A stretch of 64,000 nt of DNA from Erigeron canadensis (Eukaryota; Streptophyta; Magnoliopsida; Asterales; Asteraceae). Below, in pieces: positions 1 through 11,141 of the stretch (its first letter is position 1; every line of letters begins with the position of its first letter). A program made the position numbers and the translations under genes. The notes beneath the pieces are model-generated. The model did not search any database and was not told where the DNA came from. It saw only the letters and a program-made list of their open reading frames with translations. The DNA is taken from positions 6,555,765 to 6,619,764 of the forward strand of contig NC_057767.1 of NCBI RefSeq assembly GCF_010389155.1, in the 5' to 3' direction.

Positions 1-279
1 AAGGAAATATATTTAATGTACTTAACTTGACTTTTAAAGTAATTTTTTTACCTGAAAAATTATTTCTAATTAGAACAGCCCGTAAATCAAAAAGAAAATG
101 CTATATGTAGGCATGTAGCTTCTAAAGTTGTAGTTAACATACATATTTTTTTTATGTTCATGATCAACTAAATGTCTAACATGCTATTTCGGAAAAGGTT
201 CATGTAATAACCATTTGAATTAGATGAACCATGAGAACTTCTATATTATAACTTGATGTTCGTTCATATGTGAATGGTA
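1..279. other. AT-rich stretch, no gene seen
   Basis: No coding pattern, RNA gene or repeat boundary is visible up to the Helitron end at 280. The last 25 bases contain an imperfect palindrome around TTCATATGTGAA. Confidence 0.4.
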
Positions 280-1016
280 CTAGATGGGTACTCGCACGAT
301 GCGGCGATACTTTTGAAAAGGTGATGGGTAAATGTGTCGGTACCTTTTTGCAGTTAAACAGAGAGAGCGAGGGAGAGATGAAACCAATATTTTTGTGGGT
401 TGATGTTGATTGCCTTCGAGATGAAACTAATTTTTATATTAGGGTTCAGGCGAGAGTAAGAGAGAAGGGGATTAAGGATAGACTTTGGGAAATAGATGGA
501 AGAGTAGTACGGAAAAATCACTTAAAAAGGTGGAAAGGATATTTGTTTGTAGGAGGGTATAATAGGTATTTCAAAGGTAGAATGATTGGGAAAAAAATAG
601 GTAGTTTGCTTTAATATGGAGTATAAATATATTAGGGTTCAGGCGAGAGCAAGAGAGAAGGGGATTAGGGATAGACATTGGGAAATAGATGGAAGAGTAG
701 TACGGAAAAAATACTTAAAAAAGTGGAAGAGATATTTGCTTGTAGGAGGGTATAATAGGTATTTCAAAGGTAAAATTGTTGAAAAAAAATAGGTAATTTG
801 CTTTAATATGGAGTATAAATATAAATATATTAGGGTTCAGGCGGGAGCAAGAGAGAAGAGGATTAGAAATAGACATTGGGAAATAGATGAAATGGTAGTA
901 CGAAAAAATCACTTAAAAAAGTGAAAGAGATATTTGTTTGTAGGAGGGTATAATATGTATTTCAAAAGTAGAATGGTTGAAAAAAATAGGTAGTTTGCTT
1001 TAATATGGAGTATAGA
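280..1016 (-). mobile_element. Non-autonomous Helitron with triplicated 5' end
   Basis: Read on the minus strand, the left edge is a typical Helitron 3' end: a short CGCA-TCG-TGCG hairpin, about nine bases, then CTAG followed by host T (plus strand: A then CTAG at 280-283). The right edge, read on minus, begins TCTATACTCCATATTAAAG, the usual Helitron TC start, and is preceded by host A, so the insertion fits the A^T target rule. No Rep/helicase coding is present. The internal frame at 270-614 is part of the element and is not credible as a gene. Confidence 0.7.
439..1016. repeat. Three tandem ~195-bp units inside the Helitron
   Basis: Units begin with TTAGGGTTCAGGCG at 439, 632 and 830, giving spacings of 193 and 198 bases. 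Each unit ends with a near copy of the element's own 5' terminus (TTTGCTTTAATATGGAGTATA). Copies differ by scattered substitutions and small indels. Confidence 0.85.
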
Positions 1017-1518
1017 TATAGATATGTGAATATATTCATTCACATATAAACTATCAAGTCATACTTATAATTATCGATCTGTATTCATACGTGAATAGTT
1101 CTAACATAAACCTTACCCTACTATTTCTATAAAAAAAAAAAATACTATTTCTCGGTCTAGTGCCCCGATGGCCCGATTGAATAAGTCCCATCCGTTATTG
1201 AGAACTCATGGCTACGCAACTTTGTGTGCGAACTACATTCTCTTATCTACATTGTCACCATCATTTATTATGATAATGTTAGCGATGTCTAAGTCCGTTT
1301 TAGCTTTTTTATTGGCTCTAGGAGGACTAATTTGACGGGATTGTTTTTTATAAGACTTAAATTAAAACCCCCACTCCTTTTTTGGATAACCAGATCCGTT
1401 GTTACGGATTCCATTCGACATTGACAATCAAACACAATTTTGAGACTAATTAAATGATTCAAATAACTATTTATCGCACTTGTTTAACACAAGAAGTAAA
1501 TAATCACTGACTCTTAAC
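1017..1518. other. Intergenic, no gene seen
   Basis: A perfect 8-bp inverted repeat (ATGTGAAT/ATTCACAT, 1024-1045) sits directly beside the Helitron insertion point. Nothing else is recognised. Confidence 0.4.
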
Positions 1519-1533
1519 TTCGTGTTAAAGTTG

Positions 1534-1787
1534 TTGTTTTTTTTTAAAGGTGAATTTCAACTCAGACGTGGCTGGGGGCAATTTTAACCAACTATCGTTG
1601 GACCTCACGAGATGTTGAGCATAAGCTGTAGTCTCTCAGCCCCCCTCCTTGTGGAAAATTTCTAGATGGGAAACCCAAGGATTGTGTCAGCCGAGGCTCG
1701 AACCCACAACCTTAGGAGAAAATCCACCGGGGCCCCACATAGTGGGAAGTGTAAACACCCCTAGCAACTGGGGTTTAAGCCAGTGGT
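1534..1787 (-). mobile_element. SINE, minus strand
   Basis: The element is flanked by a perfect 15-bp direct repeat, TTCGTGTTAAAGTTG, at 1519-1533 and 1788-1802. On the minus strand it has a pol III B-box-like GGTTCGAGCCT and ends in a run of A after GAAATTCACCTTT. This combination of a tRNA-like head, A tail and long target duplication defines a SINE. The same tail sequence recurs in the element at 43.2-43.5 kb. Confidence 0.8.
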
Positions 1788-1852
1788 TTCGTGTTAAAGT
1801 TGGTAACCATCTAAAATCACCTTCCTTTGTTGGTAACTACAAGCTTTGCTAA

Positions 1853-2022
1853 CCATCTGGGTTACAGCCCAGTGGCAGAACCCAGGTTCGAATTCCTGCA
1901 AAAGCATATTCAACCAGCCAAGATTTCTGGGGTCTCACCACCAGGCAGCGTTGCAGGGTCGCTAGCTTGAGAGAAAAAATTCCTCTATGGGATTAAAGGG
2001 TTCCTAGGCATCTACTTTTTTT
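1853..2022 (+). mobile_element. SINE, plus strand
   Basis: This 170-bp element lies between perfect 19-bp direct repeats (TAACTACAAGCTTTGCTAA) at 1834-1852 and 2023-2041. It has an A-box-like CAGCCCAGTGGCAGAA and a B-box-like GGTTCGAATTCC near the left end, and ends in a T run. Its left duplication starts 32 bases after the right duplication of the neighbouring SINE, so this is a second, independent insertion. Confidence 0.8.
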
Positions 2023-2041
2023 TAACTACAAGCTTTGCTAA

Positions 2042-2494
2042 TCTATATGTACAAAAACCCCTTGCTCGTATGGTGTAGAGTGGCTTGAAGACTAGTAGTC
2101 TGGTACTCTAAAAGTCTAAATGGGGGGTAAGTAAAACTGTAAGCATTAATGCATAACTCATAAAAGCCCAAAACCGAAAATATTAACAACATGTAACTTG
2201 TGTAAGTATGTAAGTATTATCCAAGCCCAAAACCAAAACTTAATAACTATTCATAACAATTTAAAGCCCAGAACTTAGAGCCCAAAACTAAAACTGCCAA
2301 GTGCCAACTACACCATATTTCTTATTGGGCCGGCCCTGCCTACCAACCCGGTTCTACATCAATGAACCAAAAGTATTGTGTTATGAGGGTGCAAACATCT
2401 TTAGCGAAGAGCTACTTACTCCTTTTTACCAACTTTCAATCCACTTCATGCATTCACAAACCTCTCACTCAAAAATTGAGGCAGATTATTTTAT
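2042..2494. other. Intergenic, no gene seen
   Basis: Short repeats of the type AAGCCCAAAAC occur at about 2163-2290. The open frame at 2301-2507 has no recognisable protein features and runs into the adjacent MITE. Confidence 0.35.
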
Positions 2495-2685
2495 GGGGAA
2501 AGGTTAGGTAAAGCATGCAGTATCTATCTTAGGTAAAGCAGGGGGAGATTATGTAAAATTCAGGGGAGTTTATGTAAAATTCAGGGGGTATGTATGTTTA
2601 TTAAATTCAAAGGTTTAATATGTAACTTTTTTTAATGTGGCAATACCTAAGCTTAGGTAAAGTCTGCGGTACGGATCATTTTCCC
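2495..2685. mobile_element. MITE with 9-bp target duplication
   Basis: The 191-bp element is bordered by TTATTTTAT at 2486-2494 and 2686-2694. Its ends are GGGGAAAGG on the left and, reverse complemented, GGGAAAATG on the right. Sub-terminal motifs TTAGGTAAAG repeat at both ends, and a TTATGTAAAATTCAGGGG unit is duplicated inside. A 9-bp duplication suggests a Mutator-like family, which is inference. Confidence 0.6.
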
Positions 2686-2694
2686 TTATTTTAT

Positions 2695-3356
2695 ATTGTA
2701 TTTCTTCATCAGCCTCTTGACTTGTAACTCCAAAGCCCATGATTTGTAAACCTTACACATCTTATTTAAACAAGTATAAATGCTATATACTGTATTACAC
2801 AGCTCGACGGCTCTCTTTAGACACAGCTCTTTAGTAACGGTTCTCTTTAGTGACCGACTTGTATTATTGTCACATCAACCAAAAAAGTTGTTAATAAAGA
2901 AGTTAACAAATACATGTAATAAGTGGATACATACTATAATACAATATACTGTCATCACTCTAATAAACCTGGTCATGGAATCGTCATCTAATAGAGAACT
3001 CTTTGTTACCGATGGTGGATATAAACCGAAGTCCTACACTCCCACATGTAAGATGAAAGAACTCCAATCAAGTACATAAATTTATGTACTTACTTAAATA
3101 CTGTCATTAGCAAAATCCTAATTGGTTTTGTGGTGGAACATGCAATATACCAACTGTCATATTCTTTTTGACACTATAATCTAATTTCATAATGGTTCTG
3201 TTTCTTACATTATGAATGACCAAAATTGGTGTTCATTCTGAAAGGACCAAGATTAAGAGATCACTCTTTGTGTTCATTCTGAAAGGACCAGAATCAATAT
3301 ATTCTACATCCACAAGGTTCCTAAAACATGACATTCTAATTATACTGATTCTATAG
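2695..3356. other. Region upstream of the terpene synthase fragment; no exons 1-3
   Basis: I looked here for the earlier terpene synthase exons (RR(x)8W region, beta domain) and found none. The frame at 2780-3079 shows no family resemblance. A near-repeat TGTTCATTCTGAAAGGACCA occurs twice at about 3230-3292. Confidence 0.5.
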
Positions 3357-4936
3357 GTGGTGGAACGAAACAGGATTGGGGCAAGATCTATGTCGGGCTA
3401 GGAACCAACCTCTAAAGTGGTACATTTGGCCGATGGTTGCCCTTCCTAATCCCGCATTTTCACAGCAGAGAGTTGATCTAACGAAAGTTGTTTCCCTTAT
3501 TTATGTTATAGACGACGTTTTTGATATATATGGTACCCTTGATGAAGTAACTCTATTTACGAAAGCTGTAAACAGGTAAGTATTGGACAGAAGGTGATTA
3601 CATCATTTTTACTCTGAACATTTTTCTAATAATCTATCAAATCTTGTTATCATTATCATATATAATTAAGCAGGTGGGATATCAAGGCTATCGAAGAACT
3701 TCCATACTACATGAGGTCTTCGTTCAAGGTGTTATATGAAGTTACAAATGAAATCGCTGGCAAAGTTTCTAAAAAACATGGATTTAACCCAATGGACTCC
3801 TTAAGAAGTTCGGTATGATATTGATCTTTGCAAAACATAGGTTTTAAAGTAAAATTTCCCGAAATTAAAAAGCATTACCGTTTCTAGGCCTTGACTCTTT
3901 TAATTTAGTATGTGTGAAAACCCATCAACCTGTTCTAGTCCCATGATGGAAGCTTTGTGATTTTGAGTGAAATTTGTGGGTATATGTTTAGTTAAATTCC
4001 TAAAAAAATATCCATTTCTAGTTAACACATATAATTCAATCCGGTTTGGTCAAAAACAACAAATAACATCTTTTAACACTTCAGTGGGCGACACTTTGTG
4101 AAGCATTTCTTGTAGAAGCCAAATGGTTTGCATCCGGACACGTTCCAACTACAGATGAATACCTCAAGAACGGGATAGTAAGTTCAGGCATACAAGTTTT
4201 TCTTGTTCACCTGTTCTTCCTCCTTGGAGATGGTAGCACCAAGGAAAAGGCAAGAGTAATCAACGATAACCAAGGCATTGTATTCTTAGTATCAAAAATA
4301 TTGCGTCTATCAGATGACTTGCAATGTGTACTGCAGGTGATTAACAAACTTTTTTTGTTCATATTTTTGTATTATATTTAGCACATGAGTAATGATATAT
4401 CCTCCTAAAAATCCTCCTAGCTACAAGATGATAGATATTTGGTAAAATTAAGAGGTAGGACTAGGATAAAGAGTTAATGAGTTATAATAAAATCCAAATA
4501 TCATATATTTGTGGTTTTAGGATGATTTAGGAGTATTAATCATTTTCCTTAACAGATCGACTGTTTCTAAATCGACCCCTTTATTGAATATATTGATGAT
4601 TAGTTCACCACTTATTTTATCTTATAATTGGTTAATGTAAGTTACAATCTTGATACGAATTTTAATAATATATAGGATGAGAATCAAGATGGCCATGATG
4701 GATCTTTCGTCAAGTGTTTACTCGTAGAACATGGTGATATTTCAGTTGAGATTGCAACGGAGCGTGTCATTCAAATGATTTCCGATGCTTGGAAGTGTCT
4801 AAACAAGGAGTGTCTATCTGGTAATCCTTTTTCAGAGGATTTCACTAAAGGATCAATAAATGTAGCGAGATTGGTTCCGTTAGTGTACTCTTATAGTGAC
4901 AATAATTCTTTTCCATTGCTACATGACATTTCCTAA
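3357..4936 (+). pseudogene. Terpene synthase, 3' half only (TPS-g-like), exons 4-7
   Basis: Four consecutive exons with canonical splice sites and one continuous reading frame are visible: 3357-3575, 3674-3812, 4085-4336 and 4676-4936. The sizes 219 and 139 bp match the conserved plant TPS exons 4 and 5. They encode the C-terminal alpha domain, which ionises prenyl diphosphates. The metal-binding DDVFD is present at about 3512-3526. The second metal site, normally DDLxSxxDE-like, reads DDLQCVLQDE: Ser/Thr is Cys and one residue is inserted across the exon 6/7 junction. The style HGFNPMDSLRSS and the ending of the protein recall TPS-g linalool/nerolidol synthases. Exons 1-3 with the RR motif and plastid peptide are absent from the 3.3 kb upstream, so this is a 5'-truncated copy, probably non-functional. 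A far upstream 5' part outside the window is not excluded. Confidence 0.8.
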
Positions 4937-6966
4937 TACCGGCCAGTTTGCTATCTCTGTGCCTATGTATGATGAATTATATATGGTGTTTGTAACTTGT
5001 AAGTTTAATCTTTGGCTTAATATAGATGAGTTATTGTATACATTGTATTTATGTACCTAAAATTTTTGATTCTTTAAATGGAAAATGCTAAATACAGGCT
5101 ACAACTAAACATGTATTTAAAAAAAAATGTATCCTTCAAATCAAAAATTCACTTCTTAAAAGTTTCTGTATAACTATTTTATGCACTTTAATTATAACCC
5201 AAATTAAAATGTTGTAAATACCATTACCCCTTTTACATATATGTTTAGAATCTCCCCTGCTTTGGCACTTACTAATATCTAACAGAACATACTTGTGTAT
5301 ATATGTTTGCATGTATAAACCTAGCTAAAGCGATGAATACCTTCAATGCATACTTTTGATCAAGCTACTGGTTAGATCACACACAAAAGTTTAATCAATA
5401 AAATGGTTATTGAATAACATGCTTCAAACCCTACTTCATCGGTACAAAATTTCAAGCGTCTAAGGGCTCCGTATAGCTATATTGCCAGCTAGGAAGTAAA
5501 CTTTCGCCAATTGGTCACTTCATACGGGGTACCTTTGGGCACTTCTACAGTTTTCTTTAAAAAACAAATTTATAGAGTATTGACCAATGTCTTCTAGGCC
5601 CATATAGATTAGGCCCAACCTTATATTTATAAATTATAAAATACTGTAAACTCTCTATATTTTCAATTCATATGCAACGATTTTCAATAGTTGATAAACA
5701 ATAGTTAAAATGCAACTACAAATAGAAAATAACATAAGAGGATAATTTTCGCTTTAATTCTATATTAATTTGATAAAGAATTACTAAAAATGTTGTGAAA
5801 CAAATGATGACTAATCTAACTTGTACACTGTAGCTTAAATGAAAAAACCGAGCAAGTAAAAGAAAAACACTTAATTAGCACTTGCAACCCAACTTAACAC
5901 TGAAGTGTAAGCTTCACAGACTGCAATATATATAGATGTGTTATCAAAAGGTGGATATTATTCTTCCTCGACGCTGCATTTTATAGGAAAAACCAGATTC
6001 AATTTCGAGGTCTTGAGTGAGTATTACTCAAAATTGTTTTTGATATGTAACTCGATTGGTACTCTTACATGTCGAACCCATGACTAATGAAAAAACCCAA
6101 GTGCATTTGCCAGTCATGCTGACTTCGTTAACCTATATTTATAACCTGATTTGAAGTCAAGTGAATGCCTATTTGGACCGATTGGTATACATACAATAAA
6201 CGAAAATTTCTATGATAATTCATAGTTGCAGTATAATTAATGTAGAAGATTATAACTTTCTAAGTCAATGGTTCAAACTCTTCTTTTATAATAATGTTAT
6301 GTGATTTATTTCTCTCGATTTGGTCCTAAAAACGGGTTGGTGGTAAGATGGGTTGGTAAGGACTAAGGACTAATAATGGTTTGATTATACAATAATACAA
6401 ATAATCAAAGTATAAAATATATTTTTCCAGTTCAAAAGAATAATTATTCTACCTAGGCATGCGTGGTATGGCTTGAGATTTGTAACTCAGGCTAATTGAT
6501 TCGAAACCGAAACTAATTTCTTGTATTTTTTTTTTTTTTTTTTTTTGGATACGAAAGACAATTTTAAAGATAAAAAATATAAAATAAATAACGTTTGTAG
6601 CGCGTGCAAATAAACAAATCTAATGTACACTCCATCAAGTTCCTACTCCTATAGAATATACGGTTGGAATGATTAATCGCTACAAATTGGAACATTTAAT
6701 TAATAATTAATCAGAATAAAAATCAGGGAATCAATCACAAAGTTATGTTTTATATAACCTTGATTATATGAACATGTGAAACCGAAAAAACAATTTAGGG
6801 ATGTGTCGGACTTTAAAATCAGAATCAAACTACAAATTTTTTTCATCAAAGCATTCAAAATCGTGTAGTTATCTGCTTTTAAAAATCGTAATCACTAATC
6901 AGCATATAATAAGCTATAATTTGAAACACCTACCGTATCTATATATATATGATCGATCCATCAATG
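4937..6966. other. 2-kb intergenic stretch, no gene seen
   Basis: AT-rich DNA with a long T run at about 6527-6546. No family resemblance was found on either strand; the open frame at 6801-7085 plus overlaps the real minus-strand gene and is treated as chance. Confidence 0.4.
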
Positions 6967-7653
6967 TTATTGTAAGCTTGGTGTATTTATCCCTTGAATC
7001 GGCTGAATCTGGAGAGTTTTTATATCGATTCCACGTCTTTTGGATAGATTTCCGTTGTCTTGTGGATCTCGACGAACACATTTAACAACGGGCAAGGGGT
7101 CTGATTCTCTAGTCACCTCAACTCTGTTGACCACGATATCGTGATCATCACTACTAGTCGCGTAATATTTCTTTGATTTAATCGATATAAGTTTTCTTTC
7201 GTTATGACTCTTACTTCTCTTCAAAACGAACTTTGTGTTGGAAAATGTACTAGTTTCGATCGCTGGAGAAACTATACTTTTACCCGGTACAAGATTATTG
7301 TGGTGCTTTGTGTAACGGTTTGAATGGCCTAATGGTTTGTTAATACAAGTAGCATCCATTGGCGTGGTAACGAGGTTTTTTAGAGAGAATAGATTGTGTC
7401 GTTTGGAAAGAGTAAATGATTTATCGTGGGTTGAAGTTGATATGACACGGTTACTGTCGTTGTTGTTGTCGTTGTTGTTATTGTTTCTGTTGTCGTCGTA
7501 TATGGTGATCGTGGTTGACTTCTTCTTGATTTTGCCGGTCCAACTGATTTTTGGTGACGACACGGCCGGTAAATCAGTATGTATTACGACATCTTTTTTT
7601 GAGGATCCGCAAAGAAAAGGAATGAAGAAGCTCTTATGTGAGTTTTTCCCCAT
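6967..7653 (-). CDS. Unknown basic, low-complexity protein (228 aa)
   Basis: A single open frame from ATG at 7653 to the stop at 6967. I do not recognise a named family with certainty. The first 20 residues combine SHKSFFIPFLCGSS, a short hydrophobic/Cys stretch, and residues 37-46 read ISWTGKIKKK, a pattern that reminds me of small uncharacterised plant proteins with an SCxGQVKRxxKV-type motif. Residues 53-67 are an Asn-rich run from AAT/AAC repeats. The rest is rich in Ser, Lys and Arg, with no membrane helix and no catalytic motif, so it looks largely disordered. The start is the first ATG, and the plus strand 3' of it has stops in all neighbouring frames. The length and the absence of disruptions support a real single-exon gene; function is unknown. 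Confidence 0.55.
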   Translation of the reverse strand: MGKNSHKSFFIPFLCGSSKKDVVIHTDLPAVSSPKISWTGKIKKKSTTITIYDDNRNNNNNDNNNDSNRVISTSTHDKSFTLSKRHNLFSLKNLVTTPMDATCINKPLGHSNRYTKHHNNLVPGKSIVSPAIETSTFSNTKFVLKRSKSHNERKLISIKSKKYYATSSDDHDIVVNRVEVTRESDPLPVVKCVRRDPQDNGNLSKRRGIDIKTLQIQPIQGINTPSLQ

Positions 7654-8820
7654 TTGTGTGTTGTTGCAAAGAGATAGAGAAAAGTTAAGAGTTACTTAAT
7701 ATAAGAAATGTGGCTTGAGAAATGAGGCAAAGAGGAAGGCTAGTTTTTTAGTCTATTGGTCAAAAACCTTTTCACATTAACAATTGTTATATCACGTCAC
7801 GCTATCATGTTTTATATTTGTTCAAAGGCATCAGTAGTATTAAAATAATCAAGTGATAATTACGAGTGCATTATAAAACAACCCATAATTAGTCCACAGG
7901 TGGTGGTTGATAACTTCATAACAAAAGTTAATCATACACTACTATTATATATTTTGTAAAGTTACACTTTACAGTAATATTTTGTAAAGTTTTACATTAA
8001 ATTTTGTTGTAATGTTTTACTCAAAGGATTTTATATTTTATGAATAGCTCATTACGTAAATCAAATTCTAACTCTCTTAATACATAATACATTTTTTATA
8101 CGCAACAATTTTCTTTTATTTGAAAGCCAAACTATCATAATGTTAAACTAAGTTAAAGGCCTAGCTAGAAGACAACAACAGTTTCATGGAACCACCCCCA
8201 CTCTCGAGATATAAATTATGTTAGAAAACATCAAGGTAAAAAGATAGAGTTAATTACTCGTATTAAAATCGTCATTATGTTTAGATTTCTTCCACACATT
8301 TCATAATCTACGATTTTGGTATTTGATTTTAAAGCCGCATCAACAATTTTGGTCCAAAAGTGTTTGACTTTTTGACTAAAAATGTTTGACTTTTTAACCA
8401 GAATTGTTGACTTTTGGATCAAAAGTGTGGATGGAGATCAAATATGAGAGATCAAAATCTATAATATTTAACAAACTACAGGGACAATTTTCGTAATTAA
8501 CTTAAAAATTATAAGAATTGAATTATAATTATATGTTTTCAATAATTATATATCAGAAAAAAAGTCATATTTAATGTCTACAGCTAAACACATTCTAAAA
8601 ACAATTTCATCTTAAGTTTACGATTCTATTTAGTATAAATTCAACAACTAATTAGTTTCTCCGAAAATAATGCCATAAAACTGGGAAAATATGTTTATCT
8701 AATTACTAATTAGTTTCCAATTAGCTACCGTTATTATTAATTAAATATCATATATATACAGCATCATCATCAAAGTTCCAATACTGATCATAATTATAGA
8801 CATTAGCTAGGTAGACAGCC
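7654..8820. other. Divergent intergenic region between the unknown gene and the RING gene
   Basis: Shared 5' region of the minus-strand gene (start 7653) and the plus-strand RING gene (start 8821). It contains the W-box cluster listed separately and otherwise AT-rich sequence. Confidence 0.5.
8364..8411. promoter_or_regulatory. Cluster of four W-box cores (TTGACT)
   Basis: TTGACT occurs at 8364, 8372, 8386 and 8407, all in the same orientation, about 410-460 bases upstream of the RING-H2 start codon. TTGACY is the established WRKY binding core. Functional relevance is inferred from spacing only, and the region is also locally repetitive. Confidence 0.35.
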
Positions 8821-9336
8821 ATGGACAATGACTACGAGTTTGATCCGTTTATTATATTAATGTTAGTAGGATGGCCAATTATTACGGTAGTAGTAGGTGG
8901 CCCACTTGCTGGTCTTTTTATTTGTATTATTAAGTGTTGTTGTGAACGTCAACCTCCGACACAATCAATCGGGATGACCACAATGGCCATTCGTGAGAGT
9001 AGTCCCGAATTTGCAATAGATATAAGTGATGATGAGGCAAGTGATGATGTCAGCGAGACCGAAGAAGAAGAAGAAGAAGAAGAAGAAAGCGCTTTTGAAG
9101 AAGACGAAAGCACCCCGATTGTGGAGACCAAAAACAGACTGAAGGAACACAAGTACAACGATGGCACACGCGACATTATCAATAACAATTGTGTGATATG
9201 TATGGAAGGGTTTGAAGAGAATGAGACAGTCCAAGTTGTGTCGTCGTGCCAACATCCGTTTCATACTAAATGTATTTACGAATGGTTGTACCTTAATCCA
9301 AGTTGCCCTATTTGTCGAGTATATGTCAAATCGTGA
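8821..9336 (+). CDS. Membrane-anchored RING-H2 finger protein, putative E3 ubiquitin ligase
   Basis: The 171-residue protein is encoded without introns. Residues about 9-38 form one hydrophobic membrane segment followed by a Cys-rich KCCCER juxtamembrane stretch. Residues 79-97 are an acidic tract encoded by a GAA microsatellite. The C-terminal RING has Cys124, Cys127, Cys143, His145, His148, Cys151, Cys162 and Cys165: C-x2-C-x15-C-x-H-x2-H-x2-C-x10-C-x2-C, i.e. RING-H2, with the usual Trp (W156) that contacts E2 enzymes and a Pro after Cys162. The family transfers ubiquitin from E2 to substrate. The layout of one N-terminal helix and a RING resembles ATL proteins, but I see no GLD motif before the RING, so ATL membership is not claimed. 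The initiator follows AGACAGCC and is the first in-frame ATG. Confidence 0.85.
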   Translation: MDNDYEFDPFIILMLVGWPIITVVVGGPLAGLFICIIKCCCERQPPTQSIGMTTMAIRESSPEFAIDISDDEASDDVSETEEEEEEEEESAFEEDESTPIVETKNRLKEHKYNDGTRDIINNNCVICMEGFEENETVQVVSSCQHPFHTKCIYEWLYLNPSCPICRVYVKS

Positions 9337-11141
9337 TTTTAGCTGCTAAGATTAATTGATTTAGATTGTATATGCAATATCGTGATCTCAAACAATTCTT
9401 TTTATTCATGTATATGCACAAGCTTATTCGGAGATTAGGTTTTGTATACTTTGCAAGAATATGTTGTTTTATATCTTATATGAAAACCGATCTATTCTAT
9501 CTTATGCATCTTTTGAAAAAAAAAATACTCCATACTTTCAGTATGATACGCTATGACGATCTATTAATTGAGTTTTGTCTTCTTTTTTGGTAGAATCCGG
9601 AAACAATTTTCTAATTGTAGCCTTATAGGTTGAGGCAAGGCTATTTTTATATGAAAACCCATAAAAAACGGTACATATTTCATCAAAAGGTGGATCATGT
9701 TAGATGGATATCCACGGTGTTTATCATCATCTTTACTTTATACGTACCTATTAAAAGATGGAAATATGTATATTTTTTTTCTCTTAAAGAAACCTAGTCA
9801 TCGTGGCACATTGCATACTTATGATTCCAATTTGATCGAACCTCGAACCACGTTAGTGCTTAATAAAAAGTTTTCAACATCAAGAATGTAGGATTATTGT
9901 TTGTAATTTATTGACGATTTACTCCGATACTTTGCGCCTTAAAGCTATTGTATGGGTTGTTGATTAGCTAGCTTGTTCCCAAAGATAATTAGGGTTTATC
10001 TTTTTCTAAAGTTTCGATCATACTTTGGATATATTTATCCAATTTTCTTATTATCGTTTAATAACGATAACGGTGAGGCCTGAAAAGAATATGCAAATCC
10101 ATTTCATATTTCCGAACCTTTTTGACATCCATCCATATATAAGCAAAGCTTCGTGTTAATCCATTCGTAAGGGCAGACCTTTGTATGGTCTACCGGGTAT
10201 ATCATCACAAATTTTTTAAACTTCTCCATTAATGTAAAATTGCAACATTCGATGACCTTAAACATAAATTAAAAGACATATAATACTTGCAAACAAAACT
10301 AGTTATAACATTAAACACTAATAATAAAATATAAAAAAACACAATGATCATTGGTTGTTCTCACCAAATAGGATCATATTTCAAAAGTTTTCATTAAAGG
10401 CAAGTGATAAACATTGTCTTTTGGTGTTTTGCTTAAACATATTTTACATGGGCTATAAATTACAAAAAAATTTATAATGAAGCTCTAAGAGATGCACTTA
10501 ATCTTACATGGTTTAAAGTTTTTTCAGACATCAACACAATTTTAAATCTTTTAGATCTTGCTCTTTAACTAATGAAAGAATGTGGTTTGACGGGTGAAAG
10601 AATAAAAATTGGTAGATTTTTATTATATTGTGTTTAAAAATCTGCAAAAGGATAGGTGATACTAGTGTTTCGAGTGAAGATAAAGAGAACATAAAGGATT
10701 TGGTGGAGACCAGCTGAATCTACAGGGGATAGTCACGTGGTGAGTTCTGATTTGTTGCATTAATCCGTAGTCTATATACTAAAAAACACAGTTATTATGT
10801 CTAAATTTAAAAGTTTGGAAAAAGATTGTTTATTTTGTAAAATAACTCTTTTTTTAATTAGAGTAATAATCCTTAAAAAAGTTATATTTTTCGTATAAAA
10901 ATTTGCCTTTTAAATTTTATGGTAAATGTATTTTTTTAATAAAAAAAAACCCATATGTTATTTTCAATTTTATGCATTTAATAATACTTTAAATATGTTT
11001 CTTGTTTCTCTTTTGTTTATTACTTACCTTAATTAAAATAAGTAAAATGATTGATAAAATCTGATCAAATTATTCCAAACCCAACTCCTTAAAAAAAAAT
11101 TGACAAAATTTCTTTTTTTATCCCCCAAAAATAGTAGAGTA
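9337..11141. other. Intergenic between RING and ferrochelatase genes
   Basis: The first ~250 bases are probably RING 3' UTR. The short frames at 9366-9593 and 9697-9891 are T-rich with no family features. No RNA gene or transposon boundary was recognised. Confidence 0.4.

Noticed and set aside
270..614. 114-codon frame at the start of the window
   Set aside because: It lies inside the Helitron and its repeated units, and neighbouring copies of the same unit carry stops.
1853..1930. Possible tRNA gene from A/B-box-like motifs
   Set aside because: No cloverleaf can be drawn, and the 19-bp flanking duplication shows it is the head of a SINE.
6801..7085. 94-codon plus-strand frame
   Set aside because: It overlaps the 3' end of the longer minus-strand 228-codon gene and has no family features.
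8949..9264. Minus-strand frames opposite the RING gene
   Set aside because: They are shadows of the GAA tract (poly-Ser or poly-Phe) and of the RING codons.
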